Of a DNA stretch of 64,000 nt, positions 8,401-17,051 are shown in pieces. The DNA lies in contig OW818689.1 in assembly GCA_942493325.1 (NCBI GenBank), positions 3,844,001-3,908,000 on the forward strand, written 5' to 3'. How positions within the stretch are numbered: position 1 is the stretch's first letter; each line of letters begins with the position of its first letter. The notes below the pieces were generated by a model that made no database searches, was not told the DNA's origin, and was given only the letters and a program-made list of their open reading frames with translations. Origin of the DNA: JAAFHB01 sp942493325 (GTDB lineage: Bacteria; Bacteroidota; Bacteroidia; Bacteroidales; Prolixibacteraceae). A program made the position numbers and the translations under genes.

Positions 8401-9620
8401 TTTCGGCAATTAAAAGTTCCGTTACCCGATATAACGATTCCATACACTTCGTCGGTACCACTTATCTTTATTGATTCGCTGCCAGAGACCGATCCAATCG
8501 TATTTCCGGTGATCGTCCCCATATTTACAGTTCCACCTCCCACATCCATTATTGCGATTCCGGCCCATGTTTCACCCGCCTTGTTATTCCAGTTAAAGTT
8601 ATTGATCGTGTTATTTTGAAAATTACTCGTTTCGTGTAAAGTTGTAATTACATTGATTCCCAGGAAGGGGCTGTCGAATATATCCGATTTTGTCCAGGCC
8701 ATTCCGCCGCACAGAGGAGCACTTCCGCCAATGTAATTATCCGAAATGGTATATCCTCCCCCTGAAAAATATACGTAAATGGCACCATAGGTTGCCTTAC
8801 CCGCGGGTATAAATTCGGTTGTTTCATAAAAGCTGTTACCTGTTATTGTCCATTGACTCGAATACTCCGGCAAACAAATACCAAACGAATCCTGGCCACG
8901 GTTTAAGAAATCGTAAATGTTGTTGTCAGTGATACGATTTCCGCTGTTTTCCAGTCCGTTTGAACCCAGAGAACAGATTGCCATCACAGGACGGTCAGTA
9001 TCATTAGCACTGGTAATATCGTTGCTGGTAATTGTGTTGTTATCGTTGCCTGAGATACCTGTTGATGATGAGAATAAAATAATACCACCTGTCGGGGCTT
9101 TGCCTGAACCTTTAATGACACAGTGTTTAATTATATTTTCCGAAGCAGCATTGATAAACCTTATGGTAGAGGTAGGTGCCAAAACAGAGTTGCTGGTATT
9201 TGAAATAACCAGGTCTTTTGAGCTGCCTGTCCCATTCAGACTTCCGTCGATAGTGACATGATCAGCACCATTAAAATCAATCAGTGGTGCGGACAAATTC
9301 CCGGTAATTGAAAGCCCTGTGGTTGTTGGAAATATTTTGACAGATGTATAGTTTGCGTTTCCTGTTCCACTGCCAAAAAGAACCGACGACCCATCTTCCC
9401 GGGTACTTGACGTTATCCGCACGAAAATATCTCCTTTGTGCGTTCCGGAATTGATAGCCTCAAATGCACTTTTTAAGGTGGGATAATCTCCCACAGCAAT
9501 ACCAGCTGATGCAATTATGGATACTGCCGTTTCACCTGGCAACGGAAAGCTGGCCGGCCGCGCTATCATTCCACTGCAAAATAGCAAACTAAGCAACAAA
9601 AAAAGGAATGAATTTTTCAT
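5409..9620 (-). CDS. Large secreted right-handed beta-helix protein with IPT/TIG domain and type IX sorting tail
   Basis: 1403 residues, clearly extracellular or surface-attached. Order of parts: signal peptide (1-20); a long parallel beta-helix of NTI/N-rich repeats (about 50-780, with many turns such as NNTISN, GNTI, DNRI); IPT/TIG domain near 788-868 (VTSFSPASGVVGTTVRISG); GDWNTAGNWSP module near 880, frequent in type IX cargo; further beta-sandwich; C-terminal sorting domain from about 1330 (ATLYDMPGRVVLVKNL, NGIYLLKV, final FKLAIIG). No catalytic motif is visible, so an enzymatic role is not claimed. Adhesion or polysaccharide binding are both possible. PorV is encoded next door. Confidence 0.82.
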   Translation of the reverse strand: MKNSFLFLLLSLLFCSGMIARPASFPLPGETAVSIIASAGIAVGDYPTLKSAFEAINSGTHKGDIFVRITSSTREDGSSVLFGSGTGNANYTSVKIFPTTTGLSITGNLSAPLIDFNGADHVTIDGSLNGTGSSKDLVISNTSNSVLAPTSTIRFINAASENIIKHCVIKGSGKAPTGGIILFSSSTGISGNDNNTITSNDITSANDTDRPVMAICSLGSNGLENSGNRITDNNIYDFLNRGQDSFGICLPEYSSQWTITGNSFYETTEFIPAGKATYGAIYVYFSGGGYTISDNYIGGSAPLCGGMAWTKSDIFDSPFLGINVITTLHETSNFQNNTINNFNWNNKAGETWAGIAIMDVGGGTVNMGTITGNTIGSVSGSESIKISGTDEVYGIVISGNGTFNCRNNVIRGVTAANESPKASNIYGINIVNFNNGSISDNRIENISTTSLSTATAQSLYGIYSDAVATFSIDNNTISNLVNGSTNTDINTPGLVNGITSAKGELTLSGNTIRNLTIGNANNSINDKASVSGIVLSGISSQNTVTGNVIYNLSNINPSFIGCVMGLYFNGNEVNNKVAGNFIHSLTALGDAIIFGIKIISGVTTYANNIISLAGDNSITICGIYDTGANGQHTSLFFNTVYIGGRLGSGVKNKSYAFLSSASGNNRNVRNNIFVNERSTVGGTNLHYATYFDYATEANLTVDYNNYYAPGNGGVLGYFGGNNFTSVPVDFSFDAHDLSINPGFIHAGGTTAVDYIPVSQSLSGTSIASVINDYKGSTRNLTSPTMGAFEFMPAPAVTSFSPASGVVGTTVRISGANFTGATEVKFGGVEATSFTVTSPTSITAVLASGSSGDLSVITPAGKALLGGFTYLGTLIWTGAISGDWNTAGNWSPAMVPLTGSNITIPEVENDPVISDFTLSTSGVLTLSSKSVLTVTGTLTNNGEISILSDILGTGSFIAANVTGSGKASVQRYMTSNAWHLVSSPVPGQELASLLTTNTSIATASNGIHRGIMDYNPAENKWNPLFMNSTGGNLSIGKGFSVRVNEGSETVTFRGAIQTGNVMMSGLISDKWNCLGNPYTSAIGINSRSASAADFLTVNGVDAGNIDPLYGIYIWNQADANNGKSGQYTAISNVPGSVNELQQGQAFFVKMNTSASEVIFTPAMQLHQTTLSLKSARNPWPTIKLEAAVNNQNSSAIIAFSHGMTKGPDPTYDAGLFKGDADLVVYTKLIEDIGIPFAIQALPDIRSGTMIIPAGIDSKAGGELIISAEIRDLPSGYKVILEDRTGHSFTDLSNGVYRTTIAAGSTVADRFFIHTSATGIELENQLPSGNLKVSTVRNIELRITGEVSGHAVATLYDMPGRVVLVKNLEAGFLNVIDLPTFKNGIYLLKVNDNGCEQTFKLAIIG

Positions 9621-9958
9621 TTTACTGTCGTTTAAGGTTCTCGTCGATCATGTAATAATTCAAAGCACCCTAAAAAGTGGTATTTCTCCCATTTCTTCAA
9701 GCATAGTCCACACATGTTACCCTGAGCAGGAACATGGGGTTTGTAGCTGAGGCAGACACAAAAAATCAGTAAAATATCATGGATTCGCTGTATTGACGGT
9801 TATTTGGGTTTTTAGGATCAGGCATAATGCGTATTTTTTAAATTACACCTACAAATAAAAAATATTGAACAAATTGCATTCGATACATCCGGAAGAAACA
9901 AAGTTAAGTAATTACATTAAAACAATTCATACTGATTGCAATATATCTGATACTAATT
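9621..9958. other. Intergenic gap with nothing recognised
   Basis: 338 AT-rich bases between two minus-strand secreted-protein genes. I found no convincing TAnnTTTG promoter, hairpin terminator or open frame with coding character on either strand. Confidence 0.5.
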
Positions 9959-12592
9959 TTACTGCAATGAGTTAAGTACAGAAACAGGTATTGTTTTTAC
10001 CGTGTGATCGTAGTCATAATCAACAATCAGATTCCCGGAAGAACTATCGATTAACAGACTGTTTACCGGCAATACTACCTCTTTTATCATCTTCCTGACA
10101 CCGGAGATAATACCAACAGATATATCGCCATTGCCGAAACTCCGGAGATAAAACCGGGCACCATCATCAATCACCAGATTAGTCAGCGTAATCGGTTTAC
10201 CTCCGATGATTGTCAGTGTAACAACTCCATTATCAGTTACCAGCTTTTCAATCCGTCCCATAGCTTTAAAAAACAAAGGATGTTTTACCTGGTAGGAAGG
10301 CTCATGTTTGGTTAATGATGTCTGGATCTGGCTCCCGGTAATTTGAGCCCCGTGATTCTGCAGTAGTTTGATTAATGCCAGAATTCCGGCCGTTGTGGGT
10401 TGGTATTTATTTTTGACCAAACTGTTGTATTCTTTATAAATTGAGCCCGGAATATCAGTCGAGGCCGTTGTCCATGAAAACGGAACGTAACCCGGTGTAG
10501 AAATTCCTGAACCTATAAAGTAGAGACCGGTCTCACTTACCGGACCAAACCCGGTTCTCAGATTCCTTTCATCCTCATTTGAATACTGAATTGAAATATT
10601 ATTCCCGGACCGATCGAATTTAACTGCATATGATAACTTATTTTCCTCCACTGCAGGATTGATACCCACGCTTTTCATCCAAACCAGTTCTCCATTCTGA
10701 TTAAACTGGGCAATAAACAGATCAGCATAAATCACACTATGCAGTGATCTGCCATTCATTGTGAGTTCTCCTTCAAATGTGCCTGCAACATAGATCTCAT
10801 CATTATTTACCAGTGTAATTGCAAAAGCAATAGCTTTCGCGTCCCCTTCAAATTTTCTTATCCACTGTAATGAATTCCATTGCGAAAAACAGGCGATAAA
10901 AGGAACATAGGAGTCGTTGTTTTTAAAATACCCGGTTATTAACCCCCTGCCGCGTCTGTCAAAAACAACATCCTGACCGGTTCCTCCCCGCAAGGCTCCC
11001 AGTTTTAATGCCTGATTCCATATTTTCAGTGCATTTTCTGATTGTGAATCTGCATTTTCAAGGGCAATCAATTGCGCGGCTAAACCCGAGAATTCAGGCA
11101 TGATCACCCCTACCGGAGCATTTAAAAAAGTTGGATCTACAATATAATACCTCCTCCGATTCCATAAATAGAAATCGCCCTCTGCCGGTTCATTAAAACC
11201 GACGGCAGTGGAATAGTATCCCGGGAATTCTACTCCCACGACAGGCAATCCAGCGACAATTTTGGTCAGCCACGAGAAAAGAACAGCCTTGCTTCTGTCG
11301 TCTCCCGATTTTGAAGCAATAGATTGCTCAGCAAACCGGCTTTTGAATGCTTCACCATTTTGAGTTAACGGGGTATAACTAAATACACGTTGTACAAATT
11401 GCTGTAAAAAAGCTACTGCTTCCCCCTCGTCCATCTTTGACACAACGGGGAACAACTGGTTCAATAAGTCTTCTTTTAAAATGGAAGTCAGGGGAGCTCT
11501 AAAATACACAGATTGATCAGTCTGCGGATAATTATTGTAAAATCGTACCACTTCCGGATTGAAACGAAATGTAAATACATAATTTTTATTGTTCCATGGA
11601 AATACAAATTTGCGCGCGATCAATTTGCCTGTGAAATTCAAAGACTTATAAAATTTCAGGTCTATGACTCCAAAAGTATCCCGAAATGGTTGCTCACAGG
11701 TTAACAGCAATTGACTTTTCAATTCACGATCGAGATAAAATCGTTGCTGCCCGATTACAACAAATTGTTTATTGTAAATGATACCCGCGGAAGGAAATAG
11801 CAAGGTTGTACTGCTTTGATTAAACGCCATGCGAACATCAAAGCCTGACCTGATCATTAATGCCCAGGCCATCAGATCTGTGTTGAGACGATCATCCCTG
11901 AATATGTGACCCGAAGCTGCTTTGACCAACTGGAAATAACCCCAGTCACCCAAACCATGCAAATCGCGGTAGTCCATCAGATGATCAATCAATCGATTAC
12001 TATTTGAGCGGGCAAATGAACTCCAGAAAACTGAAATTGAATCCTCCGACGCTGACTTGATCTTCGTCATCGTGATCAGTTTGTCATAACTGATGCTTAT
12101 TGGCAGACCATAAAACAGGAATGTGCATTTAACGGAAGTAAAGGCTTCTGATTCAGGCTTCCTGATTCCGGGAATCAACTTTATCTGTCCCGAAGGCCTG
12201 TCATTTAACCCTTTAACTGCAGTAAACGGAAGATTAACAGGAGGATTTATCTCAACACCAGTACTATTGAATACAGGTTGTTTAATCAGGGGTGTCACGA
12301 TTTCTTCAGAAAGTCCATCCATGATGGCAAAATCACACCATGTCTCCCTGAGGTATTCTACAAACTCATCATCACGTATTCTTGCATATTGGTGAAAATC
12401 AGCACCCGACAATAATTTTTCTTTTTGATGTTCGGGGAGGTATTCCAGGGCATTATTCTGCCAAAGTTTTCTTAAATTATTTATTGATTGTCCGTTTGAA
12501 ACCATAGGTAACAATCCGGTTATCAACACGGTGAGCAGGAAATAAATCATTTGTCCGGTAGCTGTCCTAATAGTATGAATCACGATACTCAC
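9959..12592 (-). CDS. Secreted 877-residue protein with transglutaminase-like core and beta-propeller-like repeats
   Basis: Not assigned to a named family. A hydrophobic signal segment spans residues 14-35 (ending SNGQ); Met15 is an alternative start. Residues about 430-495 read as a transglutaminase-like fold (GDDRSKAVLFSWL, GYYSTAVGF, RRRYYIVDPTFL), but the positions that normally hold Cys and His are Asp and Ser/Thr, so it is probably inactive as protease or transferase. Residues about 535-680 resemble SBBP-type beta-propeller blades (GYFKNNDSYVPFIACFSQWN, GTFEGELTMNGRSLHSVIYADLFIAQFNQNGELVW). The C-terminus lacks a clear type IX sorting motif. A scaffold or binding role is plausible but not shown. 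Confidence 0.75.
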   Translation of the reverse strand: MSIVIHTIRTATGQMIYFLLTVLITGLLPMVSNGQSINNLRKLWQNNALEYLPEHQKEKLLSGADFHQYARIRDDEFVEYLRETWCDFAIMDGLSEEIVTPLIKQPVFNSTGVEINPPVNLPFTAVKGLNDRPSGQIKLIPGIRKPESEAFTSVKCTFLFYGLPISISYDKLITMTKIKSASEDSISVFWSSFARSNSNRLIDHLMDYRDLHGLGDWGYFQLVKAASGHIFRDDRLNTDLMAWALMIRSGFDVRMAFNQSSTTLLFPSAGIIYNKQFVVIGQQRFYLDRELKSQLLLTCEQPFRDTFGVIDLKFYKSLNFTGKLIARKFVFPWNNKNYVFTFRFNPEVVRFYNNYPQTDQSVYFRAPLTSILKEDLLNQLFPVVSKMDEGEAVAFLQQFVQRVFSYTPLTQNGEAFKSRFAEQSIASKSGDDRSKAVLFSWLTKIVAGLPVVGVEFPGYYSTAVGFNEPAEGDFYLWNRRRYYIVDPTFLNAPVGVIMPEFSGLAAQLIALENADSQSENALKIWNQALKLGALRGGTGQDVVFDRRGRGLITGYFKNNDSYVPFIACFSQWNSLQWIRKFEGDAKAIAFAITLVNNDEIYVAGTFEGELTMNGRSLHSVIYADLFIAQFNQNGELVWMKSVGINPAVEENKLSYAVKFDRSGNNISIQYSNEDERNLRTGFGPVSETGLYFIGSGISTPGYVPFSWTTASTDIPGSIYKEYNSLVKNKYQPTTAGILALIKLLQNHGAQITGSQIQTSLTKHEPSYQVKHPLFFKAMGRIEKLVTDNGVVTLTIIGGKPITLTNLVIDDGARFYLRSFGNGDISVGIISGVRKMIKEVVLPVNSLLIDSSSGNLIVDYDYDHTVKTIPVSVLNSLQ

Positions 12593-12768
12593 GCTGGGTA
12601 TTTAAATAAATTATCCAAATAGCAACAGTTGAAATTCATAAAAGTGAAACAGAAGTATCTGTCATTTTTGGATGATACAAAATTACAGATAAGGACCTTA
12701 ATAATTACAATGAGTACAATTATATACGCATTTTTTAACTTAAACTTCAGGTTGAAATTTTATTGAAA

Positions 12769-13170
12769 TCAGTTTTTACTGTTCTTAGCATTTTCCTGTT
12801 CGAGTGCAAGAACCTGGACAAGATTAATACCCTGGAACCATTGCACCATGGTATTCCGTGCCTTAAGCCGGTGTGTATCGTTAATTTTCCCTTTGACAAG
12901 AGATAATGTAAACATTAGAACACTCAGATCGTCGCTAAAGCCAATCACAGGCAATAAATCGGGAATGATATCGAACGGAAAAATAAAATACCCTAAACCC
13001 GCAACAATGGTCATCTTCGATTTCAAGTCCACCAATTCATCAGAAAACATGTAGTACAGCAGCAAAGCTGCATAAACTACCCTGATTCCTGCTTTCCCGG
13101 CAAATCCCTTCAGCTTATTCCAGAATGAATTATGGGAATAATACCTGGCATATTGTTCGTAATTTTCCAT
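12769..13170 (-). CDS. YkvA family protein (DUF1232)
   Basis: Small membrane protein of 133 residues. The DUF1232 core lies near residues 60-95 with the signature YFIFPFDIIPDLLPVIGFSDDLSVL, followed by a helix with DTHRLKARNT. Two or three hydrophobic segments suggest membrane association. Function of the family is unknown. It is followed 42 bases upstream on the same strand by dusB; the spacing allows but does not prove co-transcription. Confidence 0.85.
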   Translation of the reverse strand: MENYEQYARYYSHNSFWNKLKGFAGKAGIRVVYAALLLYYMFSDELVDLKSKMTIVAGLGYFIFPFDIIPDLLPVIGFSDDLSVLMFTLSLVKGKINDTHRLKARNTMVQWFQGINLVQVLALEQENAKNSKN

Positions 13171-13212
13171 TTGTATTAATTTTAAGATTCATTACATACT
13201 CTGATCTATAAG

Positions 13213-14226
13213 TCATTTTAACCCAATGTTTGTATAATCAACCCGTACGCCCGAATATTGTTCTGCAATTAAATCGAGAATTCCGAGGACATCTTCCAGC
13301 TCAGGCGCCTGGAGTAATCGTATGCGTAAGTCGCGAAAGTCCGTCAGATTTGGAAAATACCGCGCAAAATGTCTTCTCATTTCAAGAATTGCCCGCTTAG
13401 GTTCCTCTTTCCAGCTTATTGACTGAGCCAGTTGCTCCTTAACGTTGGTGACAACTTCGGGCACCATGGGTGGCAAAAGCAATTCACCTGTCTCCAGGTA
13501 ATGCCGGACATCGCGAAAAATCCATGGCCGGCCGATAGCCCCGCGTCCGATCATCAGGGCATCGACACCCGACTGATCTAAAAACGCTTTCGCTTTTTCA
13601 GGACCGTTTATATCCCCATTTCCAATGATCGGAATATGCATCCTCGGATTTTTCTTAATTTCAGCAATTAATGACCAGTCTGCCTCCCCTGTATAAAGCT
13701 GTTCCCGTGTACGACCATGTATGGCAAGTGCCTGAATACCGACATCCTGCAACCTCTCCGCGACTTCGGCGATTGGCATATCCGCTTGGTCCCAGCCTAA
13801 CCTGGTTTTAGCCGTAACGGGAATATCTACCGCTTTGACGACTTCGGCGGCCATTTTCACCATTTTGGGAATATCACGTAAAAGGCCTGCACCTGCCCCC
13901 TTTCCAGCTATTTTTTTCATCGGGCAGCCGAAATTTATATCAATAAAATCGGGATGTGCCTCTTCTGCAACCCTGGCCGCGCCAGCCATTGCCTCAATAT
14001 TCGAACCGTAAATCTGGATGGCTACCGGCCGGTCGAAATCGAAAATGGTCATTTTTTTCAGTGTTTTTTTGACATCACGGATTAACGCTTCAGCCGAAAT
14101 AAACTCGGTATACATCACGTCAGCACCATAATTCTTACACATGTACCGGAAAGACTTATAGGTGACATCTTCCATGGGAGCAAGAAACAAGGGCAGTTTC
14201 CCTAATTCAAGATGACCAATTTTCAC
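13213..14226 (-). CDS. dusB: tRNA-dihydrouridine synthase DusB
   Basis: FMN- and NADPH-dependent enzyme reducing uridine to dihydrouridine in the tRNA D-loop. The N-terminus has the Dus opening LFLAPMEDVTYKSFRYMC. The catalytic Cys101 lies in DINFGCPMKKIAGKGAGAGLL, and FMN-binding segments include NGDINGPEKAKAFL and DALMIGRGAIGRPWIF. Length 337 is normal for DusB. A TATCTTTG element 24 bases before the ATG probably drives it. A second Dus paralog lies at 52.75 kb, so the two likely modify different D-loop positions. Confidence 0.93.
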   Translation of the reverse strand: MKIGHLELGKLPLFLAPMEDVTYKSFRYMCKNYGADVMYTEFISAEALIRDVKKTLKKMTIFDFDRPVAIQIYGSNIEAMAGAARVAEEAHPDFIDINFGCPMKKIAGKGAGAGLLRDIPKMVKMAAEVVKAVDIPVTAKTRLGWDQADMPIAEVAERLQDVGIQALAIHGRTREQLYTGEADWSLIAEIKKNPRMHIPIIGNGDINGPEKAKAFLDQSGVDALMIGRGAIGRPWIFRDVRHYLETGELLLPPMVPEVVTNVKEQLAQSISWKEEPKRAILEMRRHFARYFPNLTDFRDLRIRLLQAPELEDVLGILDLIAEQYSGVRVDYTNIGLK

Positions 14227-14249
14227 GATTATCGGTTTAAAATCATGTT

Positions 14250-14257
14250 CAAAGATA
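14250..14257 (-). promoter_or_regulatory. -7 promoter element of dusB (TATCTTTG)
   Basis: Matches the Bacteroidota TAnnTTTG motif on the minus strand and ends 24 bases before the dusB ATG. No clear TTTG -33 box at the ideal distance. Confidence 0.55.
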
Positions 14258-14315
14258 GGAAAATCGGAACGACTTCTATTGTACAGAGAATATCTGAAAC
14301 ATTAAGGAGGATTGC

Positions 14316-14323
14316 TAACTTTG
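14316..14323 (+). promoter_or_regulatory. -7 promoter element of the CPBP protease gene (TAACTTTG)
   Basis: TAnnTTTG match 16 bases before the ATG at 14340, predicting a very short 5' leader. It is divergent from the dusB promoter. Confidence 0.5.
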
Positions 14324-14339
14324 TCAAAAATTCAAACAG

Positions 14340-15290
14340 ATGTATCGACAGACACTTCGCGAATCCAAAACGTCAACTCAACTTCTCTTTTCCGGTCTCG
14401 TGATTTTAGTCTGCAGTATTTTTGCAATGGTGATAAGCCTCGCGCTTGGCTGGCTGATATTTGGGGTAAACATTACAGAGATGGAAACGATGTTTCAGGA
14501 CCTTACAGATCCACGAAACATTTCCGTACTAAAGTTTTTTCAGACCATTCAAACAATCGGAATATTTATTATTCCCCCATTTATTATTGCCTGGTTTCTG
14601 CATGATAATCCTTCAGTTTTTCTTCGCTATAACACACGACCTGACCTGAAAAGTATAATTTTTGTAATTGCAATTATATATTTTGCCAATCCGTTTATTA
14701 ACTGGCTGTCTGAAATTAATGCCAAACTAACTCTTCCGGAATGGATGGATTTTGTAGAGGCATGGATGAAAAATTCCGAAAATCAAGCCAACGAAATTAC
14801 CCGGGTTTTTTTGGCAACTGATTCCATATCTACCGTTTTAACAAACCTTTTAATGGTTGCAGTTCTGCCCGCAATAGGAGAAGAATTACTCTTCAGGGGA
14901 GTTGTTCAGCAATTATTGAAAAAGAAATTTGGCAATGCTCATGCTGCAATATGGATATCTGCTGCAATCTTCAGCGCTTTGCACCTGCAATTTTTTGGAT
15001 TTCTTCCCCGTCTTGTGTTGGGTGCAATGTTTGGATATATGCTCGAATGGAGCGGAACCCTGTGGTTACCAATGATTGCGCACTTTGTTAATAATGCAAC
15101 AGCGGTTATTGCCTACCACCTGATGCACAGAGGATTGATTGACAACAGTCTTGACAAAACAGGTACTTCCTCCGATGGAAGCACATACCTTGTTTTGGTA
15201 AGCCTGATCTTTCTTTTCGCATTTTTCAGAGCTTTGTATCTCCGATCCATGAACCGTTCGTCACTGTTAACCGAAAATAAGGATCTCTGA
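14340..15290 (+). CDS. CPBP family intramembrane glutamic endopeptidase
   Basis: Membrane protease of the CPBP/Rce1-like family, 316 residues with about eight hydrophobic spans. The catalytic motif EELLFRG is present at residues 181-187 (Glu181, Glu182, Arg186). The second motif has His215 (FSALHLQFFGFLPRLVLG), and the third is HFVNN (His248, Asn251-252). Substrates are unknown. CPBP proteins process prenylated or bacteriocin-type peptides in other organisms, but no such peptide is seen nearby. Divergent from dusB. Confidence 0.88.
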   Translation: MYRQTLRESKTSTQLLFSGLVILVCSIFAMVISLALGWLIFGVNITEMETMFQDLTDPRNISVLKFFQTIQTIGIFIIPPFIIAWFLHDNPSVFLRYNTRPDLKSIIFVIAIIYFANPFINWLSEINAKLTLPEWMDFVEAWMKNSENQANEITRVFLATDSISTVLTNLLMVAVLPAIGEELLFRGVVQQLLKKKFGNAHAAIWISAAIFSALHLQFFGFLPRLVLGAMFGYMLEWSGTLWLPMIAHFVNNATAVIAYHLMHRGLIDNSLDKTGTSSDGSTYLVLVSLIFLFAFFRALYLRSMNRSSLLTENKDL

Positions 15291-15292
15291 TT

Positions 15293-15329
15293 TAGGATTT
15301 GGGATTTGGGATTTGGGATTTGGGATTTT
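15293..15329. repeat. Heptanucleotide tandem repeat (GGATTTG)n
   Basis: About five tandem units of GGATTTG lie directly after the CPBP stop codon and before the convergent end of the S41 lipoprotein gene. Confidence 0.8.
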
Positions 15330-15335
15330 AACACT

Positions 15336-16829
15336 TTATTTTTTGTTTAGCCGGTTTATATACATTTGTTTTGCGAAGGGTCTGTAATCCTGGTAATCAA
15401 ATATCTTTCTGATTCCCAATTGAGCCGATTTAAACGTGACCGCCGATTGAGGAATACCTTTAATATCGTTAAGTACAACTTTGAGTAAGGCTTCATTCTG
15501 ATCACCAAAGGGTAAAAGCTCCACAATCTCCTCCTCAATCCGAAGATCAGGGAATAAGCCAAGCACATAATCTGAAACGCCCAGTGAATTGGCAATTTTA
15601 ACGACAATAGGCTGCATTGCCCATTTATGATTTGGGTTTACATTTCCCTGTTCATCCCAATCTTTAATGGTCCATGAGCCCACATATTTTCCAACCGTAC
15701 TGTCGCCCACCGTTACAACCTGCATATAGGGTTTAAGCCCGTTGATCAGCAACTCACTGGCAGAGGCGGTATTATCTGAAGTAATTATGTAGACCTTGCT
15801 CATATTTAATGTATTAATGGGCGTTCCTGCACTGGTTGAAGTTTGTCCAATCTTGTCTGCAAAATTTTGATTGAGGGAAGCAGCTCCGTCCTCTGTAATA
15901 ATATAAGCCTGTAATCCAGGGTTGTACTGCTCTTTAAGAAATACTTTCGATGTAGAGGTGCCGTAAATCATGCTGGCAAGATAAATAGCCGTTTCAACAG
16001 ATCCGCCACCATTGTAACGTAAATCAATAACAAGTTTATCGATCCCCCCATTTTTAAATTTTCCGAAGACCTCGTTTAGCTGAAGATCAAATTCAGCATT
16101 AAAACTGTTGTAGACCAGGTATCCCACCTTAAAATTATTAACAGTAAGAACCGTATCCAATTGAATTGGATTTTCCTGCATTAATACGGCAGTCATGGTA
16201 ACTGATCTTCCATTTAAAGCAATGCTGTAGCCTGTAGTTCTATTTCCTGAAAGGGAAGCCAAAGACAGTTTATAGGTTAGTTTATTAAATAACAAGGATG
16301 AATAATTAGCATCTGTAAGTTGCTGATCATCTACCCTCAAAAAATAATCTCCCCGTTTGATTCCGGCCTTTTCTGCAGGTGATCCTTTATAAACGTACCT
16401 GACAACACCAAAAATATTGCTCCCGGCACCATAATAACTTAATACAAAATCGAACCCCATTGTTTCGGATATTCCCTGAATCCAATCGTCGATTTGCTTC
16501 GAGTCATCCACAAGAAAAGACCATTTATCGACAGTACCGTATTTGTAAAGCAGACCAGTAAATAGTTTGTTTGGATCGGTATAGGAATTTAAAAAATTGT
16601 TCAGAGAATCTTTATCCAAAAATTTATGAACTCCCAGGTTTGGAACTTTATCAGACCATAAATAATAGTCTTTCAGTCCATTATAAATGAACTTATTAAC
16701 ATCAGTCGCTTCCCGGGTGACTATCGGCACAGGATCAATACCATCCTTTTTACAGTTAACCATCGTGATGATAATCAACGATAAACAGGCTATTCTTACC
16801 AGGTATTTGTAAGTAAATTTTAATTGCAT
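15336..16829 (-). CDS. S41 family peptidase, lipoprotein
   Basis: C-terminal-processing-type serine protease of 497 residues, exported as a lipoprotein (signal with Cys26 in MVNCKKDG). A PDZ-like domain lies near residues 140-205 (GVVRYVYKGSPAEKAGIKRGDYFLRVDD). The protease core follows, with LVIDLRYNGGGSVETAIYLASMIYG, the Ser of NTASASELLINGL near 356 and the Lys of STVGKYVGSW near 380. Such lipoproteins are typical of Bacteroidota; the substrate is unknown. It is distinct from the CtpA-type gene at 43.7 kb, which has a membrane anchor and a longer C-terminus. Confidence 0.88.
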   Translation of the reverse strand: MQLKFTYKYLVRIACLSLIIITMVNCKKDGIDPVPIVTREATDVNKFIYNGLKDYYLWSDKVPNLGVHKFLDKDSLNNFLNSYTDPNKLFTGLLYKYGTVDKWSFLVDDSKQIDDWIQGISETMGFDFVLSYYGAGSNIFGVVRYVYKGSPAEKAGIKRGDYFLRVDDQQLTDANYSSLLFNKLTYKLSLASLSGNRTTGYSIALNGRSVTMTAVLMQENPIQLDTVLTVNNFKVGYLVYNSFNAEFDLQLNEVFGKFKNGGIDKLVIDLRYNGGGSVETAIYLASMIYGTSTSKVFLKEQYNPGLQAYIITEDGAASLNQNFADKIGQTSTSAGTPINTLNMSKVYIITSDNTASASELLINGLKPYMQVVTVGDSTVGKYVGSWTIKDWDEQGNVNPNHKWAMQPIVVKIANSLGVSDYVLGLFPDLRIEEEIVELLPFGDQNEALLKVVLNDIKGIPQSAVTFKSAQLGIRKIFDYQDYRPFAKQMYINRLNKK

Positions 16830-17051
16830 AGTTTGTCTTTTAATTCCTGTAATTCATATAACAATTTGTTTTCTATTAGGTTTACAGACTATCGCTTTAA
16901 AGAATCCGAACCGGATTTTTGCAAGCAACTTTTCAAATCTTCGAATTTCTTATTCCCGTATTGAGTGGGTTACGAAAATCGCCACATTTTAACTAACCTG
17001 GATAGAAAGCACTATGCCTTGCCTATGTTTTCAAGACTGTTATACTAACGA

